A stretch of 64,000 nucleotides of DNA from contig CAVTLG010000002.1 in NCBI GenBank assembly GCA_963735495.1, positions 558,001 to 622,000 of the forward strand, given 5' to 3'. The notes beneath the pieces were generated by a model. The model saw only the letters and a list, made by a program, of their open reading frames with translations, ran no database searches and was not told the DNA's origin. Position 1 is the stretch's first letter; every line of letters starts with the position of its first letter. Positions 1-9,309 of this stretch are shown in pieces. The stretch comes from CAVTLG01 sp963735495. Its GTDB lineage: Bacteria > Chloroflexota > Ktedonobacteria > Ktedonobacterales > Ktedonobacteraceae. Both the position numbers and the translations under genes were made by a program.

Positions 1-2
1 TC

Positions 3-353
3 CTGGCGGAACTCTATCATCGTCAGCGTAAGAAGAACGCCAGCAGCAGACAAAAAAGTATGGGTGAGTATATACAGACGCTGCTGAGCGCATGTGGGTT
101 AGCTGCTGAGGTCCATGCCTGGAAACAGTGGCGCAGGAGAACACAGTCACCTTTGGATCAACTGAGCGAGCGTGAACAAGCTGTACTCAAACTCGTGGCA
201 GAAGGCTATTCTAATCAACAGATTGCGCATGTCCTGGTGGTAGCCGAGAGCACCATTAAGACGCATTTGAATAATATTTACACCAAGCTGCATGTAAATT
301 CCCGTTTGCAAGCGTTGACGAAAGCTCACGCGTACGGACTCCTGGACCGCTGA
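3..353 (+). CDS. LuxR-family (MalT-like) regulator, C-terminal part, cut by window edge
   Basis: The reading frame is open from the first bases of the window and ends at a TGA at 351-353, so the gene starts upstream of the window. The ATG at 60 is probably internal: the residues before it (LAELYHRQRK...) align with the region just before the helix-turn-helix in the 911-residue neighbour (VAELLSALYSK...). The last ~65 residues form a LuxR-type HTH, with LSEREQAVLKLVAEGYSNQQ and the recognition helix around STIKTHLNNIYTKL. By family knowledge such proteins are ATP-dependent transcription activators with P-loop, TPR and HTH parts; only the DNA-binding end is visible. It converges on a close paralogue with a 26-base gap, which suggests an old duplication. 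Confidence 0.88.
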   Translation: MAELYHRQRKKNASSRQKSMGEYIQTLLSACGLAAEVHAWKQWRRRTQSPLDQLSEREQAVLKLVAEGYSNQQIAHVLVVAESTIKTHLNNIYTKLHVNSRLQALTKAHAYGLLDR

Positions 354-379
354 TGTATAACAACGTCAATACCAGCTTT

Positions 380-3115
380 TTATTGAGCACGCGGTGGTAT
401 GCAGTCCTCGGCCTCGCTTCCCGGTAATAGACCAAGCGCATAAGCCTTGTTGACAGCTTGCAGGCGTGTATGCACATTGAGCTTGCTGTAGATGTTGTTC
501 AGATGCGTCTTAATGGTACTGACTGTGACTACGAGCTGTTGTGCAATCTGCTGGTTAGAAAGGCCGTCTGCGATGAGCTTGAGCACCGTCTGCTCGCGTT
601 CACTCAGCCTGGCGCACTGCATAACGTCACTGACATGGGGTACAAGCCAGATGGGCGACGGGACGTCTTTGCCAAAGGCAATAAGCAAATTGTGTAGGTA
701 AGAGAGCGAGATGCCTTGTTGTTCGTTAGAGCGATGTCTACGGCACTTGCTGTAGAGCGCGGAGAGTAGTTCTGCCACCACGGTTCCCTCATCAACAAAA
801 GAACGTATGTAACTATGTGACTCCCCTAGTCTAAGAACGCGCTCAAGCGTTTGTTGCATGTTCTGCTTGTTTCCTGCGGCATGGTAGGCCAGCGTCAGCA
901 GGAGCAGTAAAGAGATCTCGTCGCCGACACGTCCCTTTACTTGAGCAAGCACCTCTTCAAGAAGCACGATTGCGGACAGGGCATGCCCTTGCGCGAGATG
1001 GATGCGTACTTGAAGCTGGTACCAGGCTACTTTTTCGTACGGTGACATGGCTGCTATGAGTGTGGGTTTATAGTGCTCCTGCCATGACAATGCAGTCGCC
1101 ACATCTCCTTGCTCTAAGCAAAACTGGACGCGCAGGGCCGTAATACGAGCAAGTGCGGGAGCATTTTCTCCAAAGCGGTGCGCATACTGCTCTGCCTGAT
1201 CCAACCATGCTATAACCTGGTCAGCATCTCCTTGCACCCGGGCCAGGCGAGCTGCCAGCATATAACGCTCTAGCAGAAAAAAGCTTGTATATGGTGAGAT
1301 TTCGGCCATGTCTTGTTGCCAATGATCCCGGACTGCACTAAGGTTGTTCCATTCATAATAGATGTGGGCGAGGCGTATATGCGCAACGGCGCTATGCAAT
1401 TTGTGTATGTCAATAGCTAAAAGTATTTCGTGGAGTGCATGCGCAACACTCTGTAAGCAACCTTGTATTGTCTGTATCTCATACAGATAAAGGCGTGCAA
1501 CTACTTTACAGTCAAAATCATAGGCGTGGATCTGTGACACCTCAAGGAGCAGAGCCTGCGCTCTTGTCAGTTCTCCATGCAAGAGATAGCCTGCTGCAAG
1601 ACTAACTTGTGCACGACTACGTAGCCGTATGTCGTCTTCAGACGTTTGTTGCAGTGCCTGCTGTGCCCAGGTGATGGCCGACGGTCCATCGCTACATAAA
1701 AGCGCCTTATAAGCACGCAGAGCGCAAATCCAACCCGTTAGCTCTGTGTGTTGATCACTTTTGCTGTGTTCTGCTAGCTGGAGCGCCTGTTCATAGGCCT
1801 GACTATTTCCCGCCATTAAAAAGGTCCAGGCGCGCAGACAGGAAAGCGTGGGATGCTCGGCATAGCTGCTCTGCGGTAATTGTTCTAGCCAGGATTGCAG
1901 TAGTGGAAAATCTCCCTGTTGTATGAAAGACCACACGTTCTGCTCAACGATCATCGCTATGTGCTCACTATCTTCAGAGGCGAAAGCATATTTCACTGCA
2001 TCAATGAGCAGATTGTGCTGCTCAAGCCACACACTGGCACGTCTATAGAATTGTGGTACAAGATCTGGATGCCGCTGCCGTAGACGCTGCTGAAGCATAT
2101 CGGCAAATAAGTGATAATAGCGATACCAGCGTTTCTGCTTATCCAGCGTAATGAGAAAGAGATTGGCCTGATCCAGCTGCTCTAACATTGTCCATCCGTT
2201 CGTCTGTCCAGTGACTGCGTCACACAGAGATCCGTTCATACGCTCAAGAATGGAGGTCGCTAGCAGAAAACGTTGTGTATCTACAGGAAGTTGCAGCAAG
2301 ACTTCATCTGTCAGATAATGCAGAACGTTGCGCTCTGTACCATTAAAGGTGCAAATGAAGTGATATGGTATTTCAGGGTATTTTTGTAATGACGTAGCCG
2401 CTAATTGTAGCCCGGCAATCCAGCCTTCAGTGCGCCTATGGAGCTCTTTTATATCCGCGTTGCTCAGGGTAAGTTCCATGCCTTGCAGAAGAAACGCGGA
2501 CGCTTCATCGAGAGTAAAGCGTAGATCAGCGCTATCAAGTTCGGTCAACCGGCCCTGCACACGCAGGCGAGCTAATGGGAATGGTGGTTTAATACGTGAA
2601 GCAAGGATGATATGCATCTGCGGTGGTAGGTGTCCAAGCAGACAGGCGAAACTGCGTTGCAGTGCAGACGAAGTGATCGCGTCGTAGTTATCAAGAACCA
2701 GGATACTCTCGTCGGACAGCGTTGCCAGGGCGTTGCTGAGTGTGATGAGCAGGATTTCTTGTGCGGTATCTGCCGGTTGTGGAGTGGGTTGCCAGGTAGT
2801 AAATTGTTCTGCAACGCGCGATGATAGTGTACTCAGTGCAGCAATGAGATAGTGCCAGAAACGCTCGTTGTCGTTGCTATCAAGCGAGAGCCAGGTCCAG
2901 CTTGCCTTTGCTGTACGCTGACGCAACCATGCGCCAAGCAGCGTCGTTTTACCGAAACCGGCGGGAGCAGTGATCACGGTCAATGGAGCCTGTACCGCTT
3001 GATCGAGCTGTGCGTACAGGCGAGCGCGTGGGATAATGCTTTTGAGATAGGCCTGTGGAGGTGTCAGTTTGGTCGTTAGCAAGCCACAACGGCTTCGTGC
3101 TTGTTCCATCGGCAT
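380..3115 (-). CDS. LuxR-family ATP-dependent transcriptional regulator (MalT-like)
   Basis: A 911-residue protein with the MalT/LAL layout. A Walker A motif (PAGFGKTT) lies near residues 51-58 and a Walker B-like ILVLDNYD follows about 85 residues later. The middle is a long helical TPR-like region. A LuxR HTH sits at the C-terminus (LSEREQTVLKLIADGLSNQQ, then STIKTHLNNIYSKL). Length fits the family (about 850-950 residues). Members bind ATP and an inducer and activate transcription; the inducer and targets here cannot be told. The HTH is nearly identical in layout to the partial gene converging from the other side, so the two are paralogues. The start ATG is preceded by a purine stretch (GGGAA). 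Confidence 0.93.
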   Translation of the reverse strand: MPMEQARSRCGLLTTKLTPPQAYLKSIIPRARLYAQLDQAVQAPLTVITAPAGFGKTTLLGAWLRQRTAKASWTWLSLDSNDNERFWHYLIAALSTLSSRVAEQFTTWQPTPQPADTAQEILLITLSNALATLSDESILVLDNYDAITSSALQRSFACLLGHLPPQMHIILASRIKPPFPLARLRVQGRLTELDSADLRFTLDEASAFLLQGMELTLSNADIKELHRRTEGWIAGLQLAATSLQKYPEIPYHFICTFNGTERNVLHYLTDEVLLQLPVDTQRFLLATSILERMNGSLCDAVTGQTNGWTMLEQLDQANLFLITLDKQKRWYRYYHLFADMLQQRLRQRHPDLVPQFYRRASVWLEQHNLLIDAVKYAFASEDSEHIAMIVEQNVWSFIQQGDFPLLQSWLEQLPQSSYAEHPTLSCLRAWTFLMAGNSQAYEQALQLAEHSKSDQHTELTGWICALRAYKALLCSDGPSAITWAQQALQQTSEDDIRLRSRAQVSLAAGYLLHGELTRAQALLLEVSQIHAYDFDCKVVARLYLYEIQTIQGCLQSVAHALHEILLAIDIHKLHSAVAHIRLAHIYYEWNNLSAVRDHWQQDMAEISPYTSFFLLERYMLAARLARVQGDADQVIAWLDQAEQYAHRFGENAPALARITALRVQFCLEQGDVATALSWQEHYKPTLIAAMSPYEKVAWYQLQVRIHLAQGHALSAIVLLEEVLAQVKGRVGDEISLLLLLTLAYHAAGNKQNMQQTLERVLRLGESHSYIRSFVDEGTVVAELLSALYSKCRRHRSNEQQGISLSYLHNLLIAFGKDVPSPIWLVPHVSDVMQCARLSEREQTVLKLIADGLSNQQIAQQLVVTVSTIKTHLNNIYSKLNVHTRLQAVNKAYALGLLPGSEAEDCIPPRAQ

Positions 3116-3407
3116 TTCCCTTCCGCTACGTACACTTCATCAATGAATTATCTGTATACTATCGAAAATATTGTATAGTTAGTAATACCATTTTTATACT
3201 GAGAAATATACTAAAAATATCTTTCTCAGACAGATGCGATGAAAACACGAAGAAATTTCAGCGCTCTATCTAGTGGACGCAGGTGAGGTGGCTTATAGGG
3301 TAATGGTGTCAATCGCACACCGCACCTTCGTCTGGCATCATTTTTGTAACTCCCAAAATTCAGTGCCTTGCCATCACAAGTGGTGATGCATCTATCTGCA
3401 CAATATT

Positions 3408-3548
3408 TTAGAGTTCAAAGCGTGTCCCAACACTGCTTTGGATGAAAGCATCGGGGAGGCGGGCTGCAAGTTGATGGATAGCACCAAAGCCGGTACAGTG
3501 TGTGGGAACCATCTGTGCCTCATTCTTTGGTGCAGAACATCCTAAAAC
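3408..3548 (-). pseudogene. C-terminal relic of an MBL-fold metallohydrolase
   Basis: Reading the minus strand from 3548 to a TAA at 3408 gives about 46 residues that include VPTHCTGFGAIHQLAARLP and end SVGTRFEL. This resembles the C-terminal signature of metallo-beta-lactamase-fold hydrolases of the type with 'PTHCTG...' followed by '...VGTRF'. The rest of the domain, including the HxHxDH metal site, is absent upstream, so this is a fragment. It lies downstream of the sedolisin gene, and the sedolisin terminator hairpin overlaps its upstream end. The identification comes from recalled family patterns, not a search. Confidence 0.5.
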
Positions 3549-3587
3549 AAGAAAATCACGGAGCTGCTATGTCTAACAGCTCCGTGA
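3541..3587 (-). terminator. Intrinsic terminator after the sedolisin gene
   Basis: A perfect 11-bp stem (TCACGGAGCTG at 3556-3566, CAGCTCCGTGA at 3577-3587) with a 10-base loop. On the minus strand it is followed by a T-rich run (TTTTCTTGTTTTAGG), as in rho-independent terminators. It lies about 50 bases beyond the sedolisin stop codon. Confidence 0.8.
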
Positions 3588-3635
3588 GAGTGAAAAAAGC
3601 AACCTTGTGCCGTGCAGTGGTGTGAGTGGCGTTCG

Positions 3636-5045
3636 CTACTGCATTTCAATGGATGCTATGCGACTATCGTATACATTATGGTAAGAGTGGGACAGAGCGA
3701 CCAGGATCGGTAGCAGCGTAGAGACACGAGGCGAACCCCAGCCAGTAACCGGGTCCCAGCCGACATGTGCATGATAGCCCTGGATTGTCACGGGCGCGCT
3801 ATTGGTGCCAGAAAGGGTGATGGTATTTGTGCCAGTGACAATATCATGGAAGGCCTTATCCATCGCGGTATGACCCATCGTATACAGCAATGGGTTGATG
3901 AAGCCCAGGCGCTTATGGCTTAGCTGAACTCCTAGCGCAATGATCGCTGCCCATTGAGGTGCGCCTGCGCTGGTACCACCAAATGTGTAAAAGGCCAGGG
4001 GTCCACGTTTTCCCTCGGACCAGGCTGTAAGCACACCGCCGTTAACGGCTGCATTATATGCAACATCGGGCACGGCACGGTAAGCGCCAATACCGGGCAT
4101 ACCGTATTGATAAAATGGCTTGTGGAAGCTGCCACTAAAGCCACCTCCGCTGGCAACCGCATAGTTACTTTCGTTCCAGCCGACTTCACTTTGGTAGGCA
4201 CCAGTGGTCTTATCGGCCATAAGTTGTGTACCACCAACAGCCGTCACCAGAGGATCGACCGCCGGTTCAGCGATAGAGTGCTCAAAAGATGCGCCATCAC
4301 ACGTAGGTTGAGCAGCCCCCGTATCACCTGAAGCGGCAATAAGCGTCGTGCCCTGGCGTTTTGCACGTAAAAATGCCTGATGCCATATATGCTCATTAGC
4401 AGCGCTCAGACAAGAAGCATTTTCGGCAAAACTCATGCTAATGACATCACCCAGATTCTTGTCAACGACATAATTTAAGACGCTACCTAAATCGGTATCC
4501 TGGCTACTCTTTGCAAGCACAAGATCAATGGTGGCGGCAGGCGCAATAGCGTGTGCCCACTCAACGTCCAGCGAGATTTCAGCGGACCAGTTGACCTGTC
4601 CGGCGTCCAGGGTATTGAAGGGCGTCAAACCCTCTGGTGCGATAATGTTGAGCACAGGATCAGCAAGTGCAAAAAGAGTGTCGAAGCGTTTGAGGTCTTG
4701 CTGAAGGTGCGGAGCCTGATAAGGGTCCAGGATCACAATAGTACTACCTTTACCGCTAATGCCAGTGTCAAGTAAGGGTTGGATGTTATAGGCATTGCGC
4801 ATCTGTGTCGGACTATAACAGCGTAGAGAAGCCGTATTAGCTTGACAGGTAAATCCTCCGCTCGCTGGTTGCCCGGCATAGCTATAGTGAAGGCGTAAAG
4901 AGGAGTATCCGCTATCGGCGCTGTACGCTCCGTGGATAACTGTAGTTTGGATAGCGCGTATGCCTGCTGAAATAATCAACAAGACTATGCACAAAGTAAT
5001 CAGAATTGAGAGGCGATGAGAAAATATATGTCCCCGCATCAACAC
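3636..5045 (-). CDS. Sedolisin-type (S53) secreted serine-carboxyl peptidase
   Basis: 469 residues. A hydrophobic segment at about residues 11-30 looks like a signal peptide or anchor. The catalytic signature of peptidase family S53 is present: Glu156 and Asp160 (AEISLDVEWAHAIAP), the oxyanion Asp241 (AASGDTGA) and the nucleophile Ser359 (GGTSAGAP). Calcium-site residues are likely at Asp401 (FHDIVTG) and near Asp431 (GWDPVTGWG). S53 enzymes are acid endopeptidases made as zymogens. Here only ~50 residues separate the signal sequence from the catalytic domain, so the usual ~180-residue pro-domain is missing. The gene stands alone with its own terminator. Confidence 0.93.
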   Translation of the reverse strand: MLMRGHIFSHRLSILITLCIVLLIISAGIRAIQTTVIHGAYSADSGYSSLRLHYSYAGQPASGGFTCQANTASLRCYSPTQMRNAYNIQPLLDTGISGKGSTIVILDPYQAPHLQQDLKRFDTLFALADPVLNIIAPEGLTPFNTLDAGQVNWSAEISLDVEWAHAIAPAATIDLVLAKSSQDTDLGSVLNYVVDKNLGDVISMSFAENASCLSAANEHIWHQAFLRAKRQGTTLIAASGDTGAAQPTCDGASFEHSIAEPAVDPLVTAVGGTQLMADKTTGAYQSEVGWNESNYAVASGGGFSGSFHKPFYQYGMPGIGAYRAVPDVAYNAAVNGGVLTAWSEGKRGPLAFYTFGGTSAGAPQWAAIIALGVQLSHKRLGFINPLLYTMGHTAMDKAFHDIVTGTNTITLSGTNSAPVTIQGYHAHVGWDPVTGWGSPRVSTLLPILVALSHSYHNVYDSRIASIEMQ

Positions 5046-5274
5046 ACCATCTTCCTCGTAATCAATGACAGCATTTCAAGCACAAGCGATTTGTGCAAAG
5101 AGAATATGAGCACTGATTACAGTGTAGCAAAAAAAACTGTTTTTGCGCGGATTTTTTGTTATGATCTAGTGATGATCTGGTTATAACATGGTGAAGATAT
5201 CCAGTTGTTTAAGAAGGAAACAATAGAAAAACCGTATATATTGCTTAATTTCCATATTTTAAATGAGATGTTTG

Positions 5275-6216
5275 TTATTCCTGGTTGTATGTATGCAAGC
5301 GCTGCTCAACCATAGCCAGGGTGGGGATGCCTTCTGTGCCAGGCTGTTCGATAGAGAATGCCGCAGTACAGTTAGCGAAATCGATAGCGTGCTCTGCATT
5401 GCCATGGCGATAGAGATGAGACAGAAATGCAGCCGCGAAAACGTCGCCCGCACCTGTTGGATCAACTTCGTGCGTGGCATAGGCCGGGAATTGTTGTTGC
5501 ATACCATGTTGGAAAAGGGTGGCCCCGTGACGGCCATCGGTAGCCACGAGCATAGGTACGAACTGGCTCCAACGGGTCAATATTGCATCTGCCTCTGTGC
5601 GATTGCCGTCTGCAAAAGGGAGGAGATCATCGTGGCTGAGGATCAACACATCGAGGGCGGGCAGAACTTGCTCGGCCTCATGCCAGGGAGTAGGCTGCAC
5701 ACGACCATCGGCGTCCCAGCGACGCAGCCAGCCCTGCGGGGTAGCGGCCAGGATCTGTTTAGCGTGACGTGAAAAGAGCTTGATCAGCTGTGGACTCATT
5801 TCTTGTGCCACGGGTCCGAACAAAACAATGCCCGCGTGCTGCCAGGATGGTGGTATATCGGTGGCCTGGATAGGCTCACTTCTCGCGTGCAGGTATTGCG
5901 TCCGAAAACCATCTTGATAATAGTTGGCGAAGGTGGTTGTATCGTGCGATGGATGCACATGTAAGGTGACAGCAGGCAGCACAGTGGGCAATAAAGCACT
6001 CACCTCAGGATCAGCACTGGTGATAATGCCAGCCGCTAATCCTAAATGATAGGCGGTGAGTGCCGCAAAAGTAACCGTACCGCCGACTGAAAAAGTACCA
6101 TCTGTCTGGATATCGCGTGTAACATGTCCAATAGCCAGAAATTCGGGGAGCGGAAGCACGAAATGTACACTCCTTCTTTTGCAGTGCAGAGCCAAAAAGC
6201 ATCCGTGTACTTTCAT
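5275..6216 (-). CDS. PfkB-family carbohydrate/nucleoside kinase
   Basis: 313 residues of the ribokinase/PfkB fold. The N-terminal part carries a family-typical FLAIGHVTRD...FSVGGTVTFAALTAYHLG. The C-terminal PfkB signature 2 is DPTGAGDVFAAAFL, whose Asp is the expected catalytic base in the anion hole. The enzyme should transfer phosphate from ATP to a hydroxyl of a sugar or nucleoside; the substrate cannot be told. The first ~18 residues (to LPLPEFLAIG) look unlike the family, so the true start may be a GTG slightly inside. It follows jag on the same strand by 72 bases and could be transcribed with it. Confidence 0.88.
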   Translation of the reverse strand: MKVHGCFLALHCKRRSVHFVLPLPEFLAIGHVTRDIQTDGTFSVGGTVTFAALTAYHLGLAAGIITSADPEVSALLPTVLPAVTLHVHPSHDTTTFANYYQDGFRTQYLHARSEPIQATDIPPSWQHAGIVLFGPVAQEMSPQLIKLFSRHAKQILAATPQGWLRRWDADGRVQPTPWHEAEQVLPALDVLILSHDDLLPFADGNRTEADAILTRWSQFVPMLVATDGRHGATLFQHGMQQQFPAYATHEVDPTGAGDVFAAAFLSHLYRHGNAEHAIDFANCTAAFSIEQPGTEGIPTLAMVEQRLHTYNQE

Positions 6217-6288
6217 TTTCTCGCGCAGCCCTTACGCGAGCGGTTGCTTCCGTTCAAGTATACTTATGTTGACCTATGGGCTACGAGG

Positions 6289-7218
6289 TTAGCGACCTGG
6301 ACGCTTTAACGAGATAACCACACGGCGCTCTTCGCCCTCACCAATGCTCTCTGTGCTGATATCTTTACTATCGGATAAGGCTATGTGCACGATACGGCGT
6401 TCATAAGGCGGCATCGCCTCAAGAGCGATGGCCCGATGATAGCTACGTACCTGCTGTGCCACACGTAAAGCCAACGAGCGCAGATTTTCCTCGCGGCGTT
6501 CGCGATAGTTCTCGGCGTCCACGACAATGCGCATGCGGTGCTTGGTGCGATGGCTGACAATCAAACTTACCAGCAGTTGTAATGCGGCCAACGTCTCGCC
6601 GCGTCGTCCAATCAGTAGACCCAGGTTCTCATTGATACCACGAATATTGAGCGTCAAAGGATTTGTAGAGCGGACCTGCACGGTAGCATGAATGTTCATA
6701 TAGCGCAAAATATGTTGCAACACGTCAACCGTAATCTCAACATCCTCGCGTGAAGGATGCTCAACATCCTGGAACTCTTGTGCTTCCGTAGTGGGAGCAA
6801 GCGGCATAGATGGCGTCGGAGAACTGGGACTCAGCGCCGGAATGAATGGCACAGACTCATCATCCTCGTCTTCTTCATCGTCCTCCACAAATTCCTCGTC
6901 GTCCTCGTCAATATATTCGTCGCCATCCTCCTCGTCGTCCTCGTCGAATAGTTCCTCTTCGTCTTCAGGGACCTCGATATCGCCAGGACCAAGGAGCGCA
7001 TCAGCCATTTCAGGGGTAATCACAGCGCTTTTACCTGTGCTTATAGCAGGGTGTACGGTCACACGCACGCGAGCATCTTTGCTGCCCAGACCAAAGGTAC
7101 CGCGACTAGGTTCTTGTAATACCGCGACATCTACTTCGTCACGACGCTTACCCAGGCGCACCAGGGCCTGTGAGATGGCTTCTTCAACACTTTTGCCACT
7201 AGCCTCTATGCTTTCCAC
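6289..7218 (-). CDS. jag: Jag/KhpB RNA-binding protein (Jag-N, KH, R3H)
   Basis: 309 residues. Residues 1-52 are a Jag-N domain (ASGKSVEEAISQALVRLG, then TFGLGSKDARV). A long linker rich in Asp and Glu follows (about residues 80-125). Then come a KH domain with GLLIGRRGETLAALQ and an R3H domain with RERREENLRSLALRVA. The family binds RNA and is linked to cell elongation and to the YidC insertase by gene order. It lies directly downstream of yidC in the classic rpmH-rnpA-yidD-yidC-jag block. The acidic linker is longer than in many homologues. Confidence 0.95.
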   Translation of the reverse strand: MESIEASGKSVEEAISQALVRLGKRRDEVDVAVLQEPSRGTFGLGSKDARVRVTVHPAISTGKSAVITPEMADALLGPGDIEVPEDEEELFDEDDEEDGDEYIDEDDEEFVEDDEEDEDDESVPFIPALSPSSPTPSMPLAPTTEAQEFQDVEHPSREDVEITVDVLQHILRYMNIHATVQVRSTNPLTLNIRGINENLGLLIGRRGETLAALQLLVSLIVSHRTKHRMRIVVDAENYRERREENLRSLALRVAQQVRSYHRAIALEAMPPYERRIVHIALSDSKDISTESIGEGEERRVVISLKRPGR

Positions 7219-7288
7219 TTTTGTTACCTTGCCTCCCTGTTAAAACTATCATGTGATTGCCCTGTAAACGTACAGGCGACAATCCAAA

Positions 7289-8422
7289 TTAGCGCCGTGC
7301 TCGTTGCGCACTGCTACGACGCCGGGCTGACGCACTACCACCACGCTGACGTCGCGTGTATTGTGAAGGGCCATTGCCAGACGGTCGGGGCGAAGTCGAA
7401 GTGCGCACGTTTTCTGTTGCGTCATCATCACTATCCACCACAGTATCAACGGCTTCTTCTGTCTCCACAGCGGTATCACTATCCTGCTTCCCATTGCCAT
7501 TCATGCTGCTTTTGACAACGGCCAGGCCATTTCTGGGAGTACTGCGCTTCGCTGTACCATTGCTACTGCTCAAGGCGCTTGTAGAAACATTGCCTGCCAG
7601 GGCCACATTCGACTTTGGTGTGACTAATAGCGATCCCCAGCCAGTGACGAAGTATTGCTGAGTTGCCTGAAAGAGAGCCGAAACCGTCCAGTAAAGAGCC
7701 AGGCCAGCGGGGAACGTCAAACCCAGGAAGAATGTGAAGAATGGCATAATATATTGCATCGTCTTCATCATCTGCTGCGAGGGATCTGGTGGGCCAGCTT
7801 TGCCGTTGGCGGGAGCAGGGGCAGTCTTTGGCTGAGACATACGCAATTGCACAAAGGTAGCTAAACCAGCGATAACCGGCAATATATGCGTTGGATCGGG
7901 AGAACCAAGCGAGAATGCCCACGACCAGTTTACATGCAAGATGGGATTCAAGAACTGCAGCCATGAAAACCATTTGAAACTAATGTCTGGGAACTGCTGA
8001 TAGCGTGCAACGAACGCGTAAAGGGGTGCGTTAACTAGCGCTAAACTATGCGACGCATTGCGTAATACGGTATTCAAGGCAAAATAAAGCCCATAGAGTA
8101 CCGGTAACTGAATCAAGAGCGGTAGACAACCGGCTAGCGGGTTGACACCGTACTCCTTGTAGAGCGCCTGCATCGCCAGCGCTTTTGCTTGCTGATCGTT
8201 GGCATGCTTTTTGTTGATCTCTTGCATCTTTGGCTGTAAGGCCTGATTAGCCTTCATGGATTTAAGCTGCTGTACAGTTAAAGGAAAAAGGACCAACTTG
8301 ATGACCAACGTCAAAACCACAATCGACAAGCCAAAATCACCAAAGAGATGATAAAGCAGCGTGAGAGCGTTGAAAATGGGGAACGTAAAGATTAAATTAA
8401 AAACATAACCAATCTGACCCAC
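7289..8422 (-). CDS. yidC: YidC/Oxa1 membrane protein insertase
   Basis: 377 residues of the Gram-positive/Chloroflexota short YidC type. An N-terminal membrane segment leads into the conserved cytoplasmic hairpin (LKSMKANQALQPKMQEINKK). Further membrane segments follow (LAGCLPLLIQLPVLYGLYFA; YIMPFFTFFLGLTFPAGLAL). The ~110-residue C-terminal tail is rich in Ser, Arg and Asp and ends in a basic stretch, which may contact the ribosome as in other YidC proteins with basic tails. It inserts membrane proteins together with Sec or alone. The start lies 24 bases after the yidD stop, consistent with one operon. Confidence 0.95.
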   Translation of the reverse strand: MGQIGYVFNLIFTFPIFNALTLLYHLFGDFGLSIVVLTLVIKLVLFPLTVQQLKSMKANQALQPKMQEINKKHANDQQAKALAMQALYKEYGVNPLAGCLPLLIQLPVLYGLYFALNTVLRNASHSLALVNAPLYAFVARYQQFPDISFKWFSWLQFLNPILHVNWSWAFSLGSPDPTHILPVIAGLATFVQLRMSQPKTAPAPANGKAGPPDPSQQMMKTMQYIMPFFTFFLGLTFPAGLALYWTVSALFQATQQYFVTGWGSLLVTPKSNVALAGNVSTSALSSSNGTAKRSTPRNGLAVVKSSMNGNGKQDSDTAVETEEAVDTVVDSDDDATENVRTSTSPRPSGNGPSQYTRRQRGGSASARRRSSAQRARR

Positions 8423-8446
8423 GAGAAAATTCCTGCCTTCCTTGAT

Positions 8447-8674
8447 CTAGTGGCCCCAGACTTCGGGGACTGGATCATAGAGGTCACCGTGATAAAAGGG
8501 ATGACAGCGGCCAATGCGTTTAATGGTCAACCATCCGCCGCGCAAAAAGCCAAAGCGTTCAATGGCCTCATATCCATAATGAGAACATGAGGGAGTAAAC
8601 CGACACGATGGAGGCAGGATCACCGACAGCGTGTGCTGATAAAGACGGATTAAACCAAGTGCGATGTATTTCAT
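8447..8674 (-). CDS. yidD: Membrane protein insertion efficiency factor YidD
   Basis: 75 residues, the normal size. The family signature is clear: ALGLIRLYQHTLSVILPPSC followed by RFTPSCSHYGYEAIERFGFL and a C-terminal CHPF. YidD is a small amphipathic protein that helps YidC-dependent insertion. It lies between rnpA and yidC with 21- and 24-base gaps. Confidence 0.96.
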   Translation of the reverse strand: MKYIALGLIRLYQHTLSVILPPSCRFTPSCSHYGYEAIERFGFLRGGWLTIKRIGRCHPFYHGDLYDPVPEVWGH

Positions 8675-8695
8675 GTTCTGAACCCCTGCGGATAT

Positions 8696-9067
8696 TCAAC
8701 CACTCGTTTCCGCGCCATGGGAGAATGCGATCAGACGAGCACGACGTAAGAGCATTGCTACTTCCTGCGTAAGTGCAGGTAAGCGAACACCAACAATCGG
8801 GTTTTTTGCACTAAGCACCAGGTCCCATCCTGGCGGAATATCAGCGAGAATAGGCCGGATCGCCTCAGAAAGTAACCGCTTAATATAATTACGCTCAACT
8901 GCATGTTTTGAGACGCGTTTACTCACCACAAAACCAATGCGCACTGACGCCTGATCATTTGGTGCATATGCGAGGATAAGCAGCCGGGATGTACTAAAAC
9001 GTCCCCGCTGCCTTACTCGCTGAAAATCACTACTTTTACGCAAGCGCAATGCACGAGAGAGAGCCAT
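8696..9067 (-). CDS. rnpA: Ribonuclease P protein component
   Basis: 123 residues. The conserved RNR region is visible as KRVSKHAVERNYIKRLLSEA, with the N-terminal LRKSSDFQRVRQRGR typical of RnpA. The protein is the basic cofactor of the RNase P ribozyme in 5' maturation of tRNA. Its start is 17 bases downstream of the rpmH stop codon, the usual coupling of these two genes. Confidence 0.95.
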   Translation of the reverse strand: MALSRALRLRKSSDFQRVRQRGRFSTSRLLILAYAPNDQASVRIGFVVSKRVSKHAVERNYIKRLLSEAIRPILADIPPGWDLVLSAKNPIVGVRLPALTQEVAMLLRRARLIAFSHGAETSG

Positions 9068-9084
9068 AATAAATTCACGGTCTA

Positions 9085-9219
9085 CTAGACCGTTAAGCTC
9101 CAGCGCCCTTTTGCGCGGCGAGCCTTGAGCACGCGTCGTCCGTTGCGGGTTGACATGCGCTTCATAAAACCATGTTCACGTTTGCGCGGTATGCGCTTTG
9201 GTTGCCAGGTGCGTTTCAT
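9085..9219 (-). CDS. rpmH: 50S ribosomal protein L34
   Basis: A 44-residue gene found by reading the minus strand from an ATG at 9217-9219 to a TAG at 9085-9087. The protein starts MKRTWQPKRIPRKREHGF and continues MKRMSTRNGRRVLKARRAKG, the standard L34 sequence. The usual neighbour dnaA is not next to it; a zinc-ribbon/FHA gene lies upstream instead. Confidence 0.97.
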   Translation of the reverse strand: MKRTWQPKRIPRKREHGFMKRMSTRNGRRVLKARRAKGRWSLTV

Positions 9220-9309
9220 AAAATCCTCTTAGAGCCTCCACTTAAGATATCCCGTAGATTATAACGAGTATAATGCTCGCTGTCAATTCTCACTCAGGGA
9301 CAGAGTACT

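Noticed and set aside
5263..5772. 169-codon + strand frame at the end of the PfkB gene
   Set aside because: It is antisense to the conserved PfkB signature and has no family similarity.
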